Source: DATCZB01 sp035513215
GTDB lineage: Bacteria > Pseudomonadota > Gammaproteobacteria > Steroidobacterales > Rariloculaceae
DNA: 64,000 bases
Direction of reading: 5' to 3'
Assembly: GCA_035513215.1 (NCBI GenBank)
Contig: DATKCK010000078.1
Span: forward strand, 37,762-101,761
Shown here: one piece after another, positions 8,596 to 17,459 of the stretch
Position numbering within the stretch: position 1 is the first letter of the stretch
Layout: every line of letters starts with the position of its first letter
Program-made: the position numbers and the translations under genes
The notes under the pieces: model-generated
What the model was told of the DNA's origin: nothing
Seen by the model: the letters and a program-made list of their open reading frames with translations, nothing else
The model's database searches: none

Positions 8596-9906
8596 TCAAT
8601 CGTCGTCGGCGCGGCTCGACTCGGTCTCGAACTGCTCCTCGTCCTCTTGGCCGTCGTCGTCCTCGTCCTCGTAATCGTCGGAATCTTCGCTCCGATCGAA
8701 CGTGCCCGTGCCCGAGCGCATGTCGTAGTAGACGAGCTTGTGCTCGCCCAGTTGAATCACGTCGCCATCGGATAGCCGGTGGTGCTTGACCTTGTGCGAT
8801 CCGATGAAAACGCCATTGGTGCTGTTGAGGTCCTCGAGCATGCAGGCATCGACTCCGGTCGATACTTGCGCATGGTGGCGAGAGATGAACTTGCTCGAGA
8901 TTTGCAGGTCGTTGTCGGGCGTTCTTCCGATGATCGTGCGCCCGATCGGCAGCTCGAACTCCGAAACCGGCTTGTCGCGGAACAGAACTTCGAACCGTGC
9001 CGGCGAGGCGAACGGAGACGGCTGCGGGCCCGTATCGTCCAGGTCGACGCCCCCGGGCTCCGTCCCCCGATAGCGTTCGACGAATGGCGACCATTGCAGC
9101 TCCTCGACAGCCGTCATCACGAGAGCCCGTGTAATGACGTCCTTTTCTTCCGCGAAGGCGCATAGCAACGCCGTGTCGCACAGCGTGTTGATCAGGCGGG
9201 GAACGCCGCCCGAGTAGGTAAAGATCGGGTCGAACGATTCCTCTTCGAAGATCCTGCGGCCCTCGGCGCCTGCTATCTCGAGCCTGTGCTCGATGTACTC
9301 GCGTGTCTCGCGCTTGGATAGTGCTGCGAGATGAAACTGAAGACGCACGCGCTGCCGGAGCTGCTCCAGGTGCCGCCCCCTGAGCTGCTGCGACAGCTCG
9401 GGCTGGCCGGCGAGGATTATCCTGAGTAGCTTCTCCTTCTGGGCCTCGATGCCCGACAGCATCCGCAGCTCCTCGAGCACGCGAAGCGACAGGTTCTGCG
9501 CCTCGTCGATGACGAGCAGCAGTGTCTTACCGGCGGCATACTGCTCGATCATGAAGTCCTTAATCATGGACAGGAGCTCGACCTTGCGCTTCTTGAACGG
9601 CTTGAATCCGAATTCCACGAGCAGGGCCTGGAGGAATTCGACCGGCGTAAGCTGCGTCTGATTGATATGCGCGAGGACGACGTTCTCGGGCAACTCCTCG
9701 AGAAAGCTCTCGATCAGGGTCGTCTTGCCGGAGCCGATCTCTCCCGTGATGACGACGAAGCCGTCGGCGAGCCAGATCGACGATTCCATGTAGGCTTTGG
9801 CGCGCGCGTGCTGCTTGCTCGCGTAAAGGAACTGCGGGTCCGGCGTCAGCCTAAACGGCGGCTCCTTGATCTTGAACAGCTCGCAGTACATTTCCGCCTC
9901 GCTCAT
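8596..9906 (-). CDS. ExeA/GspA-type AAA ATPase fused to a C-terminal FHA domain
   Basis: A 436-residue protein. Residues 1-280 are an ExeA-like AAA module: the N-terminal FKIKEPPFRLTPDPQFLY signature, Walker A GEIGSGKTT (Lys61), a Walker B/DEAQ segment LLLVIDEAQNL near residue 138 and an arginine-rich sensor stretch. Residues of about 320-395 form a forkhead-associated domain with the canonical GRTIIGR, SRHHA and NSTNG elements that bind phosphothreonine. The last 35 residues are strongly acidic. ExeA proteins remodel peptidoglycan for type II secretin assembly, but no secretion genes or PG-binding domain are present here. A role as a phospho-signal-gated ATPase is inferred. It appears to be a single-gene unit. 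Confidence 0.85.
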   Translation of the reverse strand: MSEAEMYCELFKIKEPPFRLTPDPQFLYASKQHARAKAYMESSIWLADGFVVITGEIGSGKTTLIESFLEELPENVVLAHINQTQLTPVEFLQALLVEFGFKPFKKRKVELLSMIKDFMIEQYAAGKTLLLVIDEAQNLSLRVLEELRMLSGIEAQKEKLLRIILAGQPELSQQLRGRHLEQLRQRVRLQFHLAALSKRETREYIEHRLEIAGAEGRRIFEEESFDPIFTYSGGVPRLINTLCDTALLCAFAEEKDVITRALVMTAVEELQWSPFVERYRGTEPGGVDLDDTGPQPSPFASPARFEVLFRDKPVSEFELPIGRTIIGRTPDNDLQISSKFISRHHAQVSTGVDACMLEDLNSTNGVFIGSHKVKHHRLSDGDVIQLGEHKLVYYDMRSGTGTFDRSEDSDDYEDEDDDGQEDEEQFETESSRADDD

Positions 9907-9954
9907 GGCTGGCGCAAGCCTAGTACAAAAGTGGCGCCGGTTCGAGGAAACCCG

Positions 9955-11058
9955 TCACCGTGGGGCATTGCCGAGCACGGACTCGAGCTCGAGGAGACGT
10001 CTTGACAGGGTCTCGCGATCGGGCGCCAGGAGCGTGCAATGACCGAGCTTGCGGCGCGGGCGGGGCTCCTTGCCGTACACGTGCAGGTGCAGGCCTTCGA
10101 TCGCGAGCAGCGTCTCCTTCGGCGGCAGACGGCCGATCAGGTTGCGCATCAGCGCTGCGCCCCGGGCTCGCGTACACCCGAGCGGCAGGCCGAGGATAGC
10201 GCGCACGTGGTTTTCGAACTGGCTGGTCTCGGCCCCCTCGATCGTCCAGTGGCCCGAGTTGTGAACTCGCGGGGCAATCTCGTTGGCCATCAGCCGGCCG
10301 GCCGCCACGAAGAACTCAATAGTTAGCACGCCGCAGTAGTCGTGCTGCTGCATCATCGCCGCCATCCACGCCCGCGCCTGATGCTCGAGCGTATCGTCCG
10401 CGAACGGGGCGATCGACGACTCGAGCATCCCGTCGCGATGCCTGTTCTCACTGAGCGCGTAGAACGCGAGCTCTTGTTCCGGGCCACGGACCCCGATCAG
10501 CGAGACTTCACGCTCGAAATCGATCCAGGCCTCGGCGATCGCGGGAAGCCCGCCGAGCGCATCCCATGCCGTCCCGAGCTCCTCGGCGGATCGCGCAATT
10601 CGCTGGCCGCGCCCGTCGTAGCCGAGCCGCCTCGTCTTGAGCACGATCGGCCAGCCGAGTTCCCGGCCGGCAGCATCGACGTCTTCGGGCCGGTCGATCG
10701 TCGCGTAGCGTGCCGTCGGCATCCCGAGGGATTCGAACAGACGCTTCTCGGCCAAACGGTCCTGAGCCTTCCCGATGATTGCCGGAGACGGCCTGACGGG
10801 GACGATTCCCGTCAGCGCTTCGACCGCCGTGACCGAGACGTTCTCGATGTCGAACGTCAGCACGTCGACCTCGCGGGCGAGCGCGGCAAGCTCGGCCTCG
10901 TCGTCGAGAGCCGCGACGCGGATTGGCGCGATCTGCCCGCCCGGCGCGTCGGCCCGTGTGTCGAGGAATCGGCATTCGATGCCGAGGGGATAAGCCGCAA
11001 GCGCCATCATGCGGCCGAGCTGGCCGGCACCGATAATGCCTACGCGGGGCGCGTTCAT
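9955..11058 (-). CDS. purK: 5-(carboxyamino)imidazole ribonucleotide synthase (PurK)
   Basis: A 367-residue ATP-grasp enzyme that carboxylates aminoimidazole ribonucleotide with bicarbonate and ATP, the first of two steps shared with PurE in purine synthesis. The N-terminal GIIGAGQLGRMMALAAYPLG motif marks PurK, and the ATP-grasp strands and the EIAPRVHNSGHWTIEGA segment near residue 270 complete the fold. The reading frame is open further upstream through purE, but the ATG at 11058 is the one that places the GAGQLG motif at its usual position. It follows purE after an 11-base gap, forming a purEK operon. Confidence 0.96.
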   Translation of the reverse strand: MNAPRVGIIGAGQLGRMMALAAYPLGIECRFLDTRADAPGGQIAPIRVAALDDEAELAALAREVDVLTFDIENVSVTAVEALTGIVPVRPSPAIIGKAQDRLAEKRLFESLGMPTARYATIDRPEDVDAAGRELGWPIVLKTRRLGYDGRGQRIARSAEELGTAWDALGGLPAIAEAWIDFEREVSLIGVRGPEQELAFYALSENRHRDGMLESSIAPFADDTLEHQARAWMAAMMQQHDYCGVLTIEFFVAAGRLMANEIAPRVHNSGHWTIEGAETSQFENHVRAILGLPLGCTRARGAALMRNLIGRLPPKETLLAIEGLHLHVYGKEPRPRRKLGHCTLLAPDRETLSRRLLELESVLGNAPR

Positions 11059-11069
11059 CGGCGAATGCT

Positions 11070-11564
11070 TCAGTCGTCGGAGGCGGGATCGGGTCGCTCG
11101 AGCACGCTTTCGGTCTGACGGCGTCGGTAAGCTTCGAGCGCTTCCGCCACGGCGGCGTGCTTGTTTGCGATGATTGCCGCCGCGAGCAAGGCAGCGTTGA
11201 TCGCGCCCGCCTTGCCGATCGCGACAGTGCCGACCGGCACGCCCGCGGGCATCTGCACGATCGAAAGCAGGGAGTCCACTCCCTTGAGCGCTCGCGACGC
11301 CACCGGCACGCCGAGCACGGGCAGGCGCGTCTTGGCTGCCGTCATTCCGGGCAGATGGGCGGCGCCGCCGGCGCCCGCGATGATGGCTTCGAGGCCGCGC
11401 GACACGGCCGATTCGGCGTATTCGTAGAGCAAATCCGGCGTGCGGTGCGCTGATACGACTTTCGTTTCGTACGGGATTCCGAGCTCGTCGAGCGTCTCGG
11501 CTGCGTGTGCCATCGTGCCCCAATCGGATCGGGAACCCATGATGACGCCGATGAGCGGTTTCAT
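11070..11564 (-). CDS. purE: N5-carboxyaminoimidazole ribonucleotide mutase (PurE class I)
   Basis: A 164-residue protein that moves the carboxyl group from N5 to C4 of the imidazole ring, directly after PurK. The phosphate-binding GVIMGSRSDW motif, the catalytic-histidine segment SAHRTPD and the GGAAHLPGM loop are all present. The presence of adjacent PurK shows the bacterial two-step (class I) route. Its start lies 53 bases from the divergent pmbA start, so the promoter for purEK must lie in that short gap or inside pmbA. Confidence 0.96.
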   Translation of the reverse strand: MKPLIGVIMGSRSDWGTMAHAAETLDELGIPYETKVVSAHRTPDLLYEYAESAVSRGLEAIIAGAGGAAHLPGMTAAKTRLPVLGVPVASRALKGVDSLLSIVQMPAGVPVGTVAIGKAGAINAALLAAAIIANKHAAVAEALEAYRRRQTESVLERPDPASDD

Positions 11565-11617
11565 CGGCGCATTGTACAGCTTTAGAATTGCCGTCTCATC
11601 CGAACGGGCGACAATCT

Positions 11618-12949
11618 ATGAACGTCACCGAGCTGTCGGCGTCGCTGGCAGAACAAGCGCAACGAGCGGTGGAGCTCGCCCGAGCCGAGGGGGCCGATCA
11701 GGCGGAGGCCGGCTTGAGCCACGACGAAGGCTTCAGCGTGACCGTCCGACTCGGGGAGCTCGAGTCGGTCGAGCGACAGAAGGATCGCAGTCTCGGTGTC
11801 ACCGTCTACAAGGGCCAACGGAAGGGAAGCGCGAGCACCAACGATTTCTCCGACCGCGGCATCGCCGCTGCCGTCGGCAAGGCGCTCAGCATCGCCGGGT
11901 TCACGGCCGCGGATCCGCATGCGGGGCTCGCCGATCCCGGGCGTCTGGCGACGAATCCGCCCGATCTGGATCTGTACCACGCCTGGAGTCTCGACACGGC
12001 GGATGCCGAGGCCATGGCTCTCGAGACCGAGCAGGCTGCCCGGAACTTCGACAAGCGCATCGAGAACTCCGAAGGCGCGTCGGTCTCGACCGGCGGGGGC
12101 GTCAGGGCCTATGCGAACAGCAACGGATTCGTCGGCAGCTACGCATCCGGTTGTCATTCGATCAGCATCAGCGTCGTCGCGGCGACGAACGGCGCGCTCG
12201 AGCGCGATTACTGGTACACGACGGCGCGCGCGCCCGACGATCTCGATGCCGCGGCCGACGTCGGCCGCATCGCCGCCGAGCGCGCGGTGAGGCGACTCGG
12301 CTCGCGCCAGGTCCGGACGCGGGTCGTGCCGGTCCTGTTTCCGGCCGAGCTGGCTCGATCCCTGTTTGGACATTTCATCGCAGCCATTCGTGGCACTTCG
12401 CAGTATCGACGCGCTTCCTTCCTGCTCGATTGTGTCGGTCAGCGCGTGTTTCCCGACTGGATGCAGATCGTGGAGGATCCGCACATCCCTCGCGGCATGG
12501 GCAGTGCGCCTTTCGACGGCGAAGGCGTCGAAACGCGCACGCGAACCCTCGTCGAGAACGGTGTCGTGCAGGGGCTGGTGCTGTCGAGCTATTCGGCCCG
12601 TCGTCTCGGGCTCCAGACGACGGGTAACGCGGGCGGCGTGCACAACCTGATCGTCGAGCCGAATGCGGAATCGCTCGAAAGCCTCGAGGCCGATTGCACG
12701 GAAGCCATGGTCGTGACGGAGATGCTCGGCCAGGGCGTCAACACCGTCACCGGTGACTATTCGCGAGGTGCGGCCGGCTATTGGGTCAGCAACGGCAAGT
12801 TTGCGTCTCCCGTCAGCGAGGTCACGATTGCCGGCAATCTGCGCGACATGCTGAGCTCGATTCGTGCCGTCGGCGCCGATATCGATCTGCGCGGAAGCGT
12901 CAGGTGCGGCGCCGTGCTCGTCGACGGAATGACGGTCGCCGGCCAGTAG
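11618..12949 (+). CDS. pmbA: TldE/PmbA, non-catalytic partner of TldD
   Basis: A 443-residue PmbA/TldE protein, paralogous to TldD but without the HExxxH motif, as expected for the structural subunit of the heterodimer. Conserved features are the RGMGSAPFDGEGVETR segment, a TTGNAGGVHNL segment and the C-terminal VTIAGNLRDML stretch. The frame is open to an ATG at 11588, but the ATG at 11618 gives the usual N-terminus (MNVTELSASL...) and leaves room for a promoter opposite purE, so it was chosen. Convergent with the BrkB-like gene, 12 bases apart. Confidence 0.93.
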   Translation: MNVTELSASLAEQAQRAVELARAEGADQAEAGLSHDEGFSVTVRLGELESVERQKDRSLGVTVYKGQRKGSASTNDFSDRGIAAAVGKALSIAGFTAADPHAGLADPGRLATNPPDLDLYHAWSLDTADAEAMALETEQAARNFDKRIENSEGASVSTGGGVRAYANSNGFVGSYASGCHSISISVVAATNGALERDYWYTTARAPDDLDAAADVGRIAAERAVRRLGSRQVRTRVVPVLFPAELARSLFGHFIAAIRGTSQYRRASFLLDCVGQRVFPDWMQIVEDPHIPRGMGSAPFDGEGVETRTRTLVENGVVQGLVLSSYSARRLGLQTTGNAGGVHNLIVEPNAESLESLEADCTEAMVVTEMLGQGVNTVTGDYSRGAAGYWVSNGKFASPVSEVTIAGNLRDMLSSIRAVGADIDLRGSVRCGAVLVDGMTVAGQ

Positions 12950-12961
12950 CGTTCCGGACGC

Positions 12962-14278
12962 TCAGCTCGCTTCTTCCGGGAGGCTCTCATCGACGAGCTC
13001 GCCCAGCGAGCCCCCGCCGAGCTCGTTAGTGATCGCGTCGTCGATCCGATCGGCGATGTGGTCGATCGTTTCGTTCCAGGTATCGCGGGATTGAAACTCG
13101 CCGTCCCCGCCTCGCATCGTCGCAATGACATCGGTCAGCATGATGCGATGCGGGTCGCGGCCCGGGATCAGCCGGTGCTCGCTGTCCTTGGACAGCAGGC
13201 GTGCGTTCAACAGTCCGGCGATGATCGGCTCCAGAGTGCTGCGCGGGACGCGCAGCGCGGCCGCGAGGCTTTCGTCCGTCCAGCCGTGTCCCGGACGGGC
13301 AAAGTCGCTCGCCACCATGTACATGATGCTGAGGCAGAGCCGCTCGCTCGAGCTGTTGCCTATCGGCGCCGTCCGCCGGCCGTGGCGGAGCTGAAACGGG
13401 TACTGAACGTAATAAGCGAGCTGTGAGCCCAACAGGAAGATGAGCCAGGTCAGATAAAGCCAGATCATGGCCACGAACACGACGACGAATCCAGAGTAGA
13501 TGGCTTCGAGCCGCGCGGAAGTGGCGACGACGCCCGCGAACAGATAGCCGCTCCCTGTCCAGACGATGCCGGCTACGAGACCGCCTATCAACGCCGGTCT
13601 CAGCCTTACGGTCGTGTTGGGGATGAACAGATAGAGGAAGGTAAACGCGCAGACCACCAGGAGATAAGGCAGAGCGTCGCCGATCCGCATGATCAGCGCA
13701 CCGATCGTCTGGCCCGCACTGAGCCTCTCGACAAGCGCCTCGCTCGAGAAGCTCGCGATCAGCCCGGCCGCCACGAGCATGATCGTGGGTCCGATCAGGA
13801 TGACGCTCAGATACTCGGTGAAGCGGCGCCCGAAGCTTCGCGGCCGGTCGACGCGCCAGACGAAGTTGAAGCTGCTTTCGACCTTTTTCGCCATCGACAT
13901 CACCGTCAACATGAGCAGTCCGACGGCGATGACCGCGAGCAGTCCACTGCTGACGTTGTCCACGAACGAGATGATCGTTTGCGTGAACTCGTCGGCGCGC
14001 GGTCCGATCGGCTGCATGAAGCGCCGCAGCAGCGGCTCCATCTGGCGGTGAATCCCGAGCCCCTTGGCGATGGCGAAGGCGAAGCCGAGCATGGGCACGA
14101 CCGAGAGCGCGGTCGTGTAGACGAGGCTCATCGCTCTCAGGTTGATCTCGCCGGTCGAAAGTTCCCGCACGAGGGCGTACAGATAGCGCGCGATGGCGAC
14201 AGCATACCGCGGGAGCGGCTTCTCCGGTTCCTGTTCGGGCCATAGCCGCCGGCGAAGGAATTGAAGCACGTTGTCCAA
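12962..14278 (-). CDS. YihY/BrkB family inner membrane protein
   Basis: A 438-residue protein with six predicted transmembrane helices between about residues 45 and 285, matching the YihY/virulence factor BrkB family (often annotated, probably wrongly, as ribonuclease BN). The family motif around LVYTTALSVVPMLGFAFA and the long periplasmic or cytoplasmic loop after the second helix are visible. The final 130 residues form a soluble extension with a winged-helix look (WTDESLAAALRVPRSTLEPII), seen in many proteobacterial members. The molecular function of the family is not established. It is transcribed with purC upstream, 18 bases away. Confidence 0.85.
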   Translation of the reverse strand: MDNVLQFLRRRLWPEQEPEKPLPRYAVAIARYLYALVRELSTGEINLRAMSLVYTTALSVVPMLGFAFAIAKGLGIHRQMEPLLRRFMQPIGPRADEFTQTIISFVDNVSSGLLAVIAVGLLMLTVMSMAKKVESSFNFVWRVDRPRSFGRRFTEYLSVILIGPTIMLVAAGLIASFSSEALVERLSAGQTIGALIMRIGDALPYLLVVCAFTFLYLFIPNTTVRLRPALIGGLVAGIVWTGSGYLFAGVVATSARLEAIYSGFVVVFVAMIWLYLTWLIFLLGSQLAYYVQYPFQLRHGRRTAPIGNSSSERLCLSIMYMVASDFARPGHGWTDESLAAALRVPRSTLEPIIAGLLNARLLSKDSEHRLIPGRDPHRIMLTDVIATMRGGDGEFQSRDTWNETIDHIADRIDDAITNELGGGSLGELVDESLPEEAS

Positions 14279-14296
14279 AGCGTGCGGCTCGCGGCC

Positions 14297-15187
14297 TCAG
14301 CGGGTCAGCCGGTCGAGCGCCTCGCGGTACTTCTCGCTCGTGCGCTGAATGACGACGGCCGGCAGCTCGGGTCCCGGAGCCTGCTTGTTCCAATCCAGCG
14401 ACTCGAGATAGTCGCGCACGTATTGCTTGTCGAAGCTTGGGGGCGATGCGCCGCGGCGATAGCTTTCCGCCGGCCAGAAGCGCGACGAATCAGGCGTGAA
14501 GACCTCGTCGATCAACATCAGTCCGCCCGTCTTGTCGATCCCGAACTCGAACTTGGTGTCGGCAATCATGATGCCTCTGGATTTGGCATAGTCGGCCGCC
14601 CGCGAATAGAGCGTCAGCGATACCTCCTCGACACGGCGCGCGAGCTCCGGGCCGATCAGATCCTCGACGGCCTCGATGCTGATGTTCTCGTCGTGTTCGC
14701 CGGGGGCGGCCTTGGTGCTCGGCGTGAACAGCGGCTCGCTGAGCTGCTCGGCGAGCTCGAGCCCCCTCGGCAGCTCGACGCCCGACACCGCGCCGGTCCG
14801 GCAGTAGTCCTTCCAGCCGGAGCCGATGAGGTAGCCGCGCACGACGGCCTCGACCGGCAGCGGACTCGATTCCTCGACCACTACGGCGCGCCCGCGTACG
14901 GTTTCGCGGTCGCCGGGATCGTCCAGGACCGTTTCGAGATCGATGCCGGTCAGGTGGTTCGGGATCAGATGGGCGAGCCGCTCGAACCAGAAGTTCGAGA
15001 TCGCGGTCAGAATGGCACCTTTGCCCGGGATCGGGTCCGGTAGAACCACGTCGAAGGCTGAGATACGATCCGTGGCGATGATGAGCAGCCTTTCCGAGTC
15101 GACCCTGTAGATGTCGCGCACTTTGCCGCGGGCAACGAGATCGAGGCTGTTCAAGCTGGATTCGTACAGCGGTCGCGGCGAGCTCAT
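14297..15187 (-). CDS. purC: Phosphoribosylaminoimidazole-succinocarboxamide synthase (SAICAR synthase)
   Basis: A 296-residue enzyme that joins aspartate to CAIR, the step after PurE. Signature segments are RGKVRDIYRVD near the N-terminus, TDRISAFDVVLPDPIPGKG, the VRGYLIGSGWKDY stretch and IADTKFEFG. The length matches the longer SAICAR synthase type, about 300 residues, rather than the short E. coli form of about 237. It lies head-to-head with the DjlA-like gene, separated by 28 bases, and heads a two-gene unit with the BrkB-like gene. Confidence 0.96.
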   Translation of the reverse strand: MSSPRPLYESSLNSLDLVARGKVRDIYRVDSERLLIIATDRISAFDVVLPDPIPGKGAILTAISNFWFERLAHLIPNHLTGIDLETVLDDPGDRETVRGRAVVVEESSPLPVEAVVRGYLIGSGWKDYCRTGAVSGVELPRGLELAEQLSEPLFTPSTKAAPGEHDENISIEAVEDLIGPELARRVEEVSLTLYSRAADYAKSRGIMIADTKFEFGIDKTGGLMLIDEVFTPDSSRFWPAESYRRGASPPSFDKQYVRDYLESLDWNKQAPGPELPAVVIQRTSEKYREALDRLTR

Positions 15188-15215
15188 CTCATGAGTTTAC
15201 AAGGATTCGATTGCC

Positions 15216-15986
15216 GTGCGCTGGTTCGGTAAGGCGATCGGTGCGGCGCTCGGGATGGCGCTCGGCAGTTACCCCGGCGCCATGCTCGGCGCTCTGTTGG
15301 GGCATCAGTTCGACCAGGGACTCGGCGACGCCGTGCCGGGCGCGGCGCCTCGCACGCAGCAGCTTTTCTTCGAAGCGACCTTCGAGGTCATGGGACGCGT
15401 TGCCAAGGTCGATGGCCGCGTTTCGGAGGAGGAGATTCAAATCGCGCGCCGCATCATGCACGCGATGCAACTGAAGCCCGACCAGGTCCGTCGGGCCATC
15501 GATCACTTCACGGCCGGCAAGCGATCCGACTACCCGATGCAGCAGCGGCTCAACGATCTGGTCGCCGGCATCGGCCACCAGCCGGAGCTGGCCCGGGCCT
15601 TCGTCGAAATTCAGGTGCAGGCCGCCATCGGCGCCGGCGAAATCGCACCAAGCAAGCGCGAGCTGCTCTGGCAGATCGCTCACAGGCTCGGCGTCAACCG
15701 CGTCGAGCTGGCCCAGATCGAAGCGATGCTGCACGCGCGGCAGCAGGGCTCGCGCCCCGCGGGACGCGGACCGAGTCTCGCCGATGCCTACAGAGCGCTT
15801 GGCGTGGATTCCAGCGCTGACGACAAGGAAATCAAGACGGCCTATCGGCGCCTGATGAATCAGCATCATCCCGACAAGCTCGTCTCGAGGGGATTACCGG
15901 AATCGATGACCGCCGTCGCCGAGGAGCGAACGCAGCAGATCCGCGCGGCCTACGACCGGATCAAGGAAGACCGGGGCTTCAAGTAG
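15216..15986 (+). CDS. djlA: DjlA-like membrane J-domain co-chaperone
   Basis: A 256-residue protein. The N-terminus is a glycine-zipper-like membrane segment (residues 5-30, IGAALGMALGSYPGAMLGALLG). Residues 45-175 form a TerB-like helical domain, and a C-terminal J domain carries HPD at residues 218-220. This architecture is that of DjlA, which stimulates DnaK ATPase activity at the inner membrane and is linked to envelope stress and capsule regulation in E. coli. The start is GTG at 15216, preceded by AAGGA at a suitable distance. The J domain at the extreme C-terminus is standard for the family. Confidence 0.88.
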   Translation: MRWFGKAIGAALGMALGSYPGAMLGALLGHQFDQGLGDAVPGAAPRTQQLFFEATFEVMGRVAKVDGRVSEEEIQIARRIMHAMQLKPDQVRRAIDHFTAGKRSDYPMQQRLNDLVAGIGHQPELARAFVEIQVQAAIGAGEIAPSKRELLWQIAHRLGVNRVELAQIEAMLHARQQGSRPAGRGPSLADAYRALGVDSSADDKEIKTAYRRLMNQHHPDKLVSRGLPESMTAVAEERTQQIRAAYDRIKEDRGFK

Positions 15987-16028
15987 AAAGCGCCGCGCGG
16001 CCGCGGCGCTTCGGTAGATCACAGGTGG

Positions 16029-16712
16029 TCAGGCCGGGCGCCGCAAGGCCTGGGCTCGCGCGCGCGGCGGTGCGGGCCGCGCATTGAGCACGACGATTGT
16101 CTTGCCGCTGGCACGTACGAGACCCTGTTCCTCCAGAACCTTCAGCACGCGGCCGGCCATCTCGCGGGAGCATCCCACGAGGCGGGACAGCTCCTGGCGC
16201 GATACCTTTATCTGCATGCCATCGGGATGCGTCATCGCATCGGGTTCCTTGCACAGGTCCATGATCGCGTGCGCGACTCGTCCCGTGACATCGACGAAGG
16301 CGAGGTCGCCGAGCTTGCGATTCGTGCGGTCGAGGCGGGACGCGAGCTGGGTAGCGAGCTCGAACACGATGCCAGGACTCTCGGAGGCGATCTGTCGGAA
16401 GCGCGGATAGGTCATCTCGGCGATCTCGCTCGCGGTTCGCGTGCGAACCCAGGCGCTGCGCGTCGGCTGCTCGTAAAAGAGCCCCATCTCGCCGAAGAAC
16501 TGTCCCTTGTTGAGGTAGGCCAGCACCATCTCGTTGCCATCCTCGTCTTCGATCATCACCTCGACCGATCCGTCGACGATGTAATAGAGCACGTCGGGCA
16601 AATCGCCGGCGTGGATCATGACGGTCTTCGCCGGGATCGTCCGGACGCGGCAATAACTCAGGAAACGGTTGATTGCCGGAATGTCGCTAAGGGGTCTCAA
16701 GACGTCTTCCAT
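16029..16712 (-). CDS. crp: CRP/Vfr-type cyclic nucleotide-responsive transcription regulator
   Basis: A 227-residue regulator. Residues 1-130 form a cyclic-nucleotide-binding beta barrel with the phosphate-binding cassette FFGEMGLFYEQPTRSAWVRT. A long dimer helix follows, then a winged helix with recognition segment VSRQELSRLVGCSREMAGRVLK, which resembles that of E. coli CRP and Pseudomonas Vfr. The arginine and serine/threonine that contact cAMP (Arg and Ser in TRSAW) appear present. ATG 16712 is chosen over an in-frame TTG at 16754 because it has a GGAG ten bases upstream and gives the family-typical N-terminus. A perfect CRP-type palindrome lies about 80 bases upstream. Next to coq7, as in Pseudomonas. 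Confidence 0.92.
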   Translation of the reverse strand: MEDVLRPLSDIPAINRFLSYCRVRTIPAKTVMIHAGDLPDVLYYIVDGSVEVMIEDEDGNEMVLAYLNKGQFFGEMGLFYEQPTRSAWVRTRTASEIAEMTYPRFRQIASESPGIVFELATQLASRLDRTNRKLGDLAFVDVTGRVAHAIMDLCKEPDAMTHPDGMQIKVSRQELSRLVGCSREMAGRVLKVLEEQGLVRASGKTIVVLNARPAPPRARAQALRRPA

Positions 16713-16744
16713 AGGTGCTGACTCCAGATTTGACTTAATGCGAT

Positions 16745-16772
16745 GGTGTACCAACGAGTGGAAATCTGTAAA
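16745..16772 (-). promoter_or_regulatory. Possible crp promoter (weak sigma70-like)
   Basis: On the minus strand TTTACA (16772-16767), 16 bases, then TACACC (16750-16745). The first hexamer matches the -35 consensus at 5 of 6 positions, the second the -10 consensus at only 3 of 6. If used, transcription would begin near 16738 and the CRP box would be centred about 60 bases upstream, the class I activator position. This is pattern matching only. Confidence 0.25.
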
Positions 16773-16789
16773 ACAAAAACTCCCGAAGC

Positions 16790-16805
16790 TGTGACACCCG
16801 TCACA
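16790..16805. promoter_or_regulatory. Perfect CRP-type operator TGTGA-N6-TCACA upstream of crp
   Basis: The sequence CTGTGACACCCGTCACAG contains both half sites of the CRP/Vfr consensus without a mismatch and is symmetric for 6 bases on each side. It spans the stop codon of coq7 and lies 78-93 bases upstream of the crp start. Autoregulation of crp by CRP or Vfr is known in other gammaproteobacteria, so the position is meaningful. Binding is inferred. Confidence 0.7.
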
Positions 16806-17439
16806 GGCGGTAGGCCAAGCGGCGCAGGATTTCGCCGCCGACCGCCATCAGAGTGCGAACTGGCTCACGAATCGGCGCGGCGCCTGCGGCGCTCGCCTCG
16901 CTGCCGTGGCGAGCTTCGTCGGCGGTCATCTGCTCGAGAATCGCACGGCTCTTCGCGTCCCGTTGCGGGAGTCGAGCCAGGTGGTCTTCGATATGCGCTT
17001 CGACCTGTCTCTCCGTCTCGGCGACGAAGCCGAGACTCGTCGCGTCGCCCGATATCCCGGCGAGCGCGCCGACGGCCGCGCTGCCGAAAAACCACGCAGG
17101 ATCGAGCCGGCTCGGTCGGCCACCGAGCTCCTCGATGCGGCGGGTGCACCACGACAGGTGGTCTGCCTCCTCGGCAGCGGCTCTCTCGAGGCGATCGGCG
17201 GTCGCGGGAGTGCGCGCGAACAGAGCCTGCCCCCTGTATAGCGCCTGCGCCGAGATCTCGCCTGCGCGATTGACGCGCATGAGCCGCACGCTCTCGGCCT
17301 GCTCGGCCGGGGACAGCGGGGCGTCGTCGACGGTGTCGGCCGGCGAGGCCCGGCCTGCGGGCGGGTCGGTTAGGACGGTCTTCAGACCCTGATCGAAGAC
17401 GGCGACCAGCCGATCGTTCCAGGAGATGGCGCGGGTCAT
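16801..17439 (-). CDS. coq7: 2-polyprenyl-3-methyl-6-methoxy-1,4-benzoquinol monooxygenase (Coq7)
   Basis: A 212-residue di-iron hydroxylase that carries out the C6 hydroxylation late in ubiquinone synthesis. The carboxylate/histidine iron ligands are visible as RAGEISAQALYRGQ, EEADHLSW, the ERQVEAHIEDH stretch and TADEARHG. The ATG at 17439 was selected because the upstream part of the open frame runs through rplM and lacks any Coq7 similarity. It occurs beside crp and opposite rplM, as in Pseudomonas. Together with ubiH and ubiI in this window it indicates aerobic ubiquinone production. Confidence 0.94.
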   Translation of the reverse strand: MTRAISWNDRLVAVFDQGLKTVLTDPPAGRASPADTVDDAPLSPAEQAESVRLMRVNRAGEISAQALYRGQALFARTPATADRLERAAAEEADHLSWCTRRIEELGGRPSRLDPAWFFGSAAVGALAGISGDATSLGFVAETERQVEAHIEDHLARLPQRDAKSRAILEQMTADEARHGSEASAAGAAPIREPVRTLMAVGGEILRRLAYRL

Positions 17440-17459
17440 CGCCGAAGTATACGAAAAAC

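Noticed and set aside
10342..11118. A 258-codon plus-strand frame across purK
   Set aside because: Antisense to a clear ATP-grasp enzyme gene; composition rich in Arg and Asp without domain signatures.
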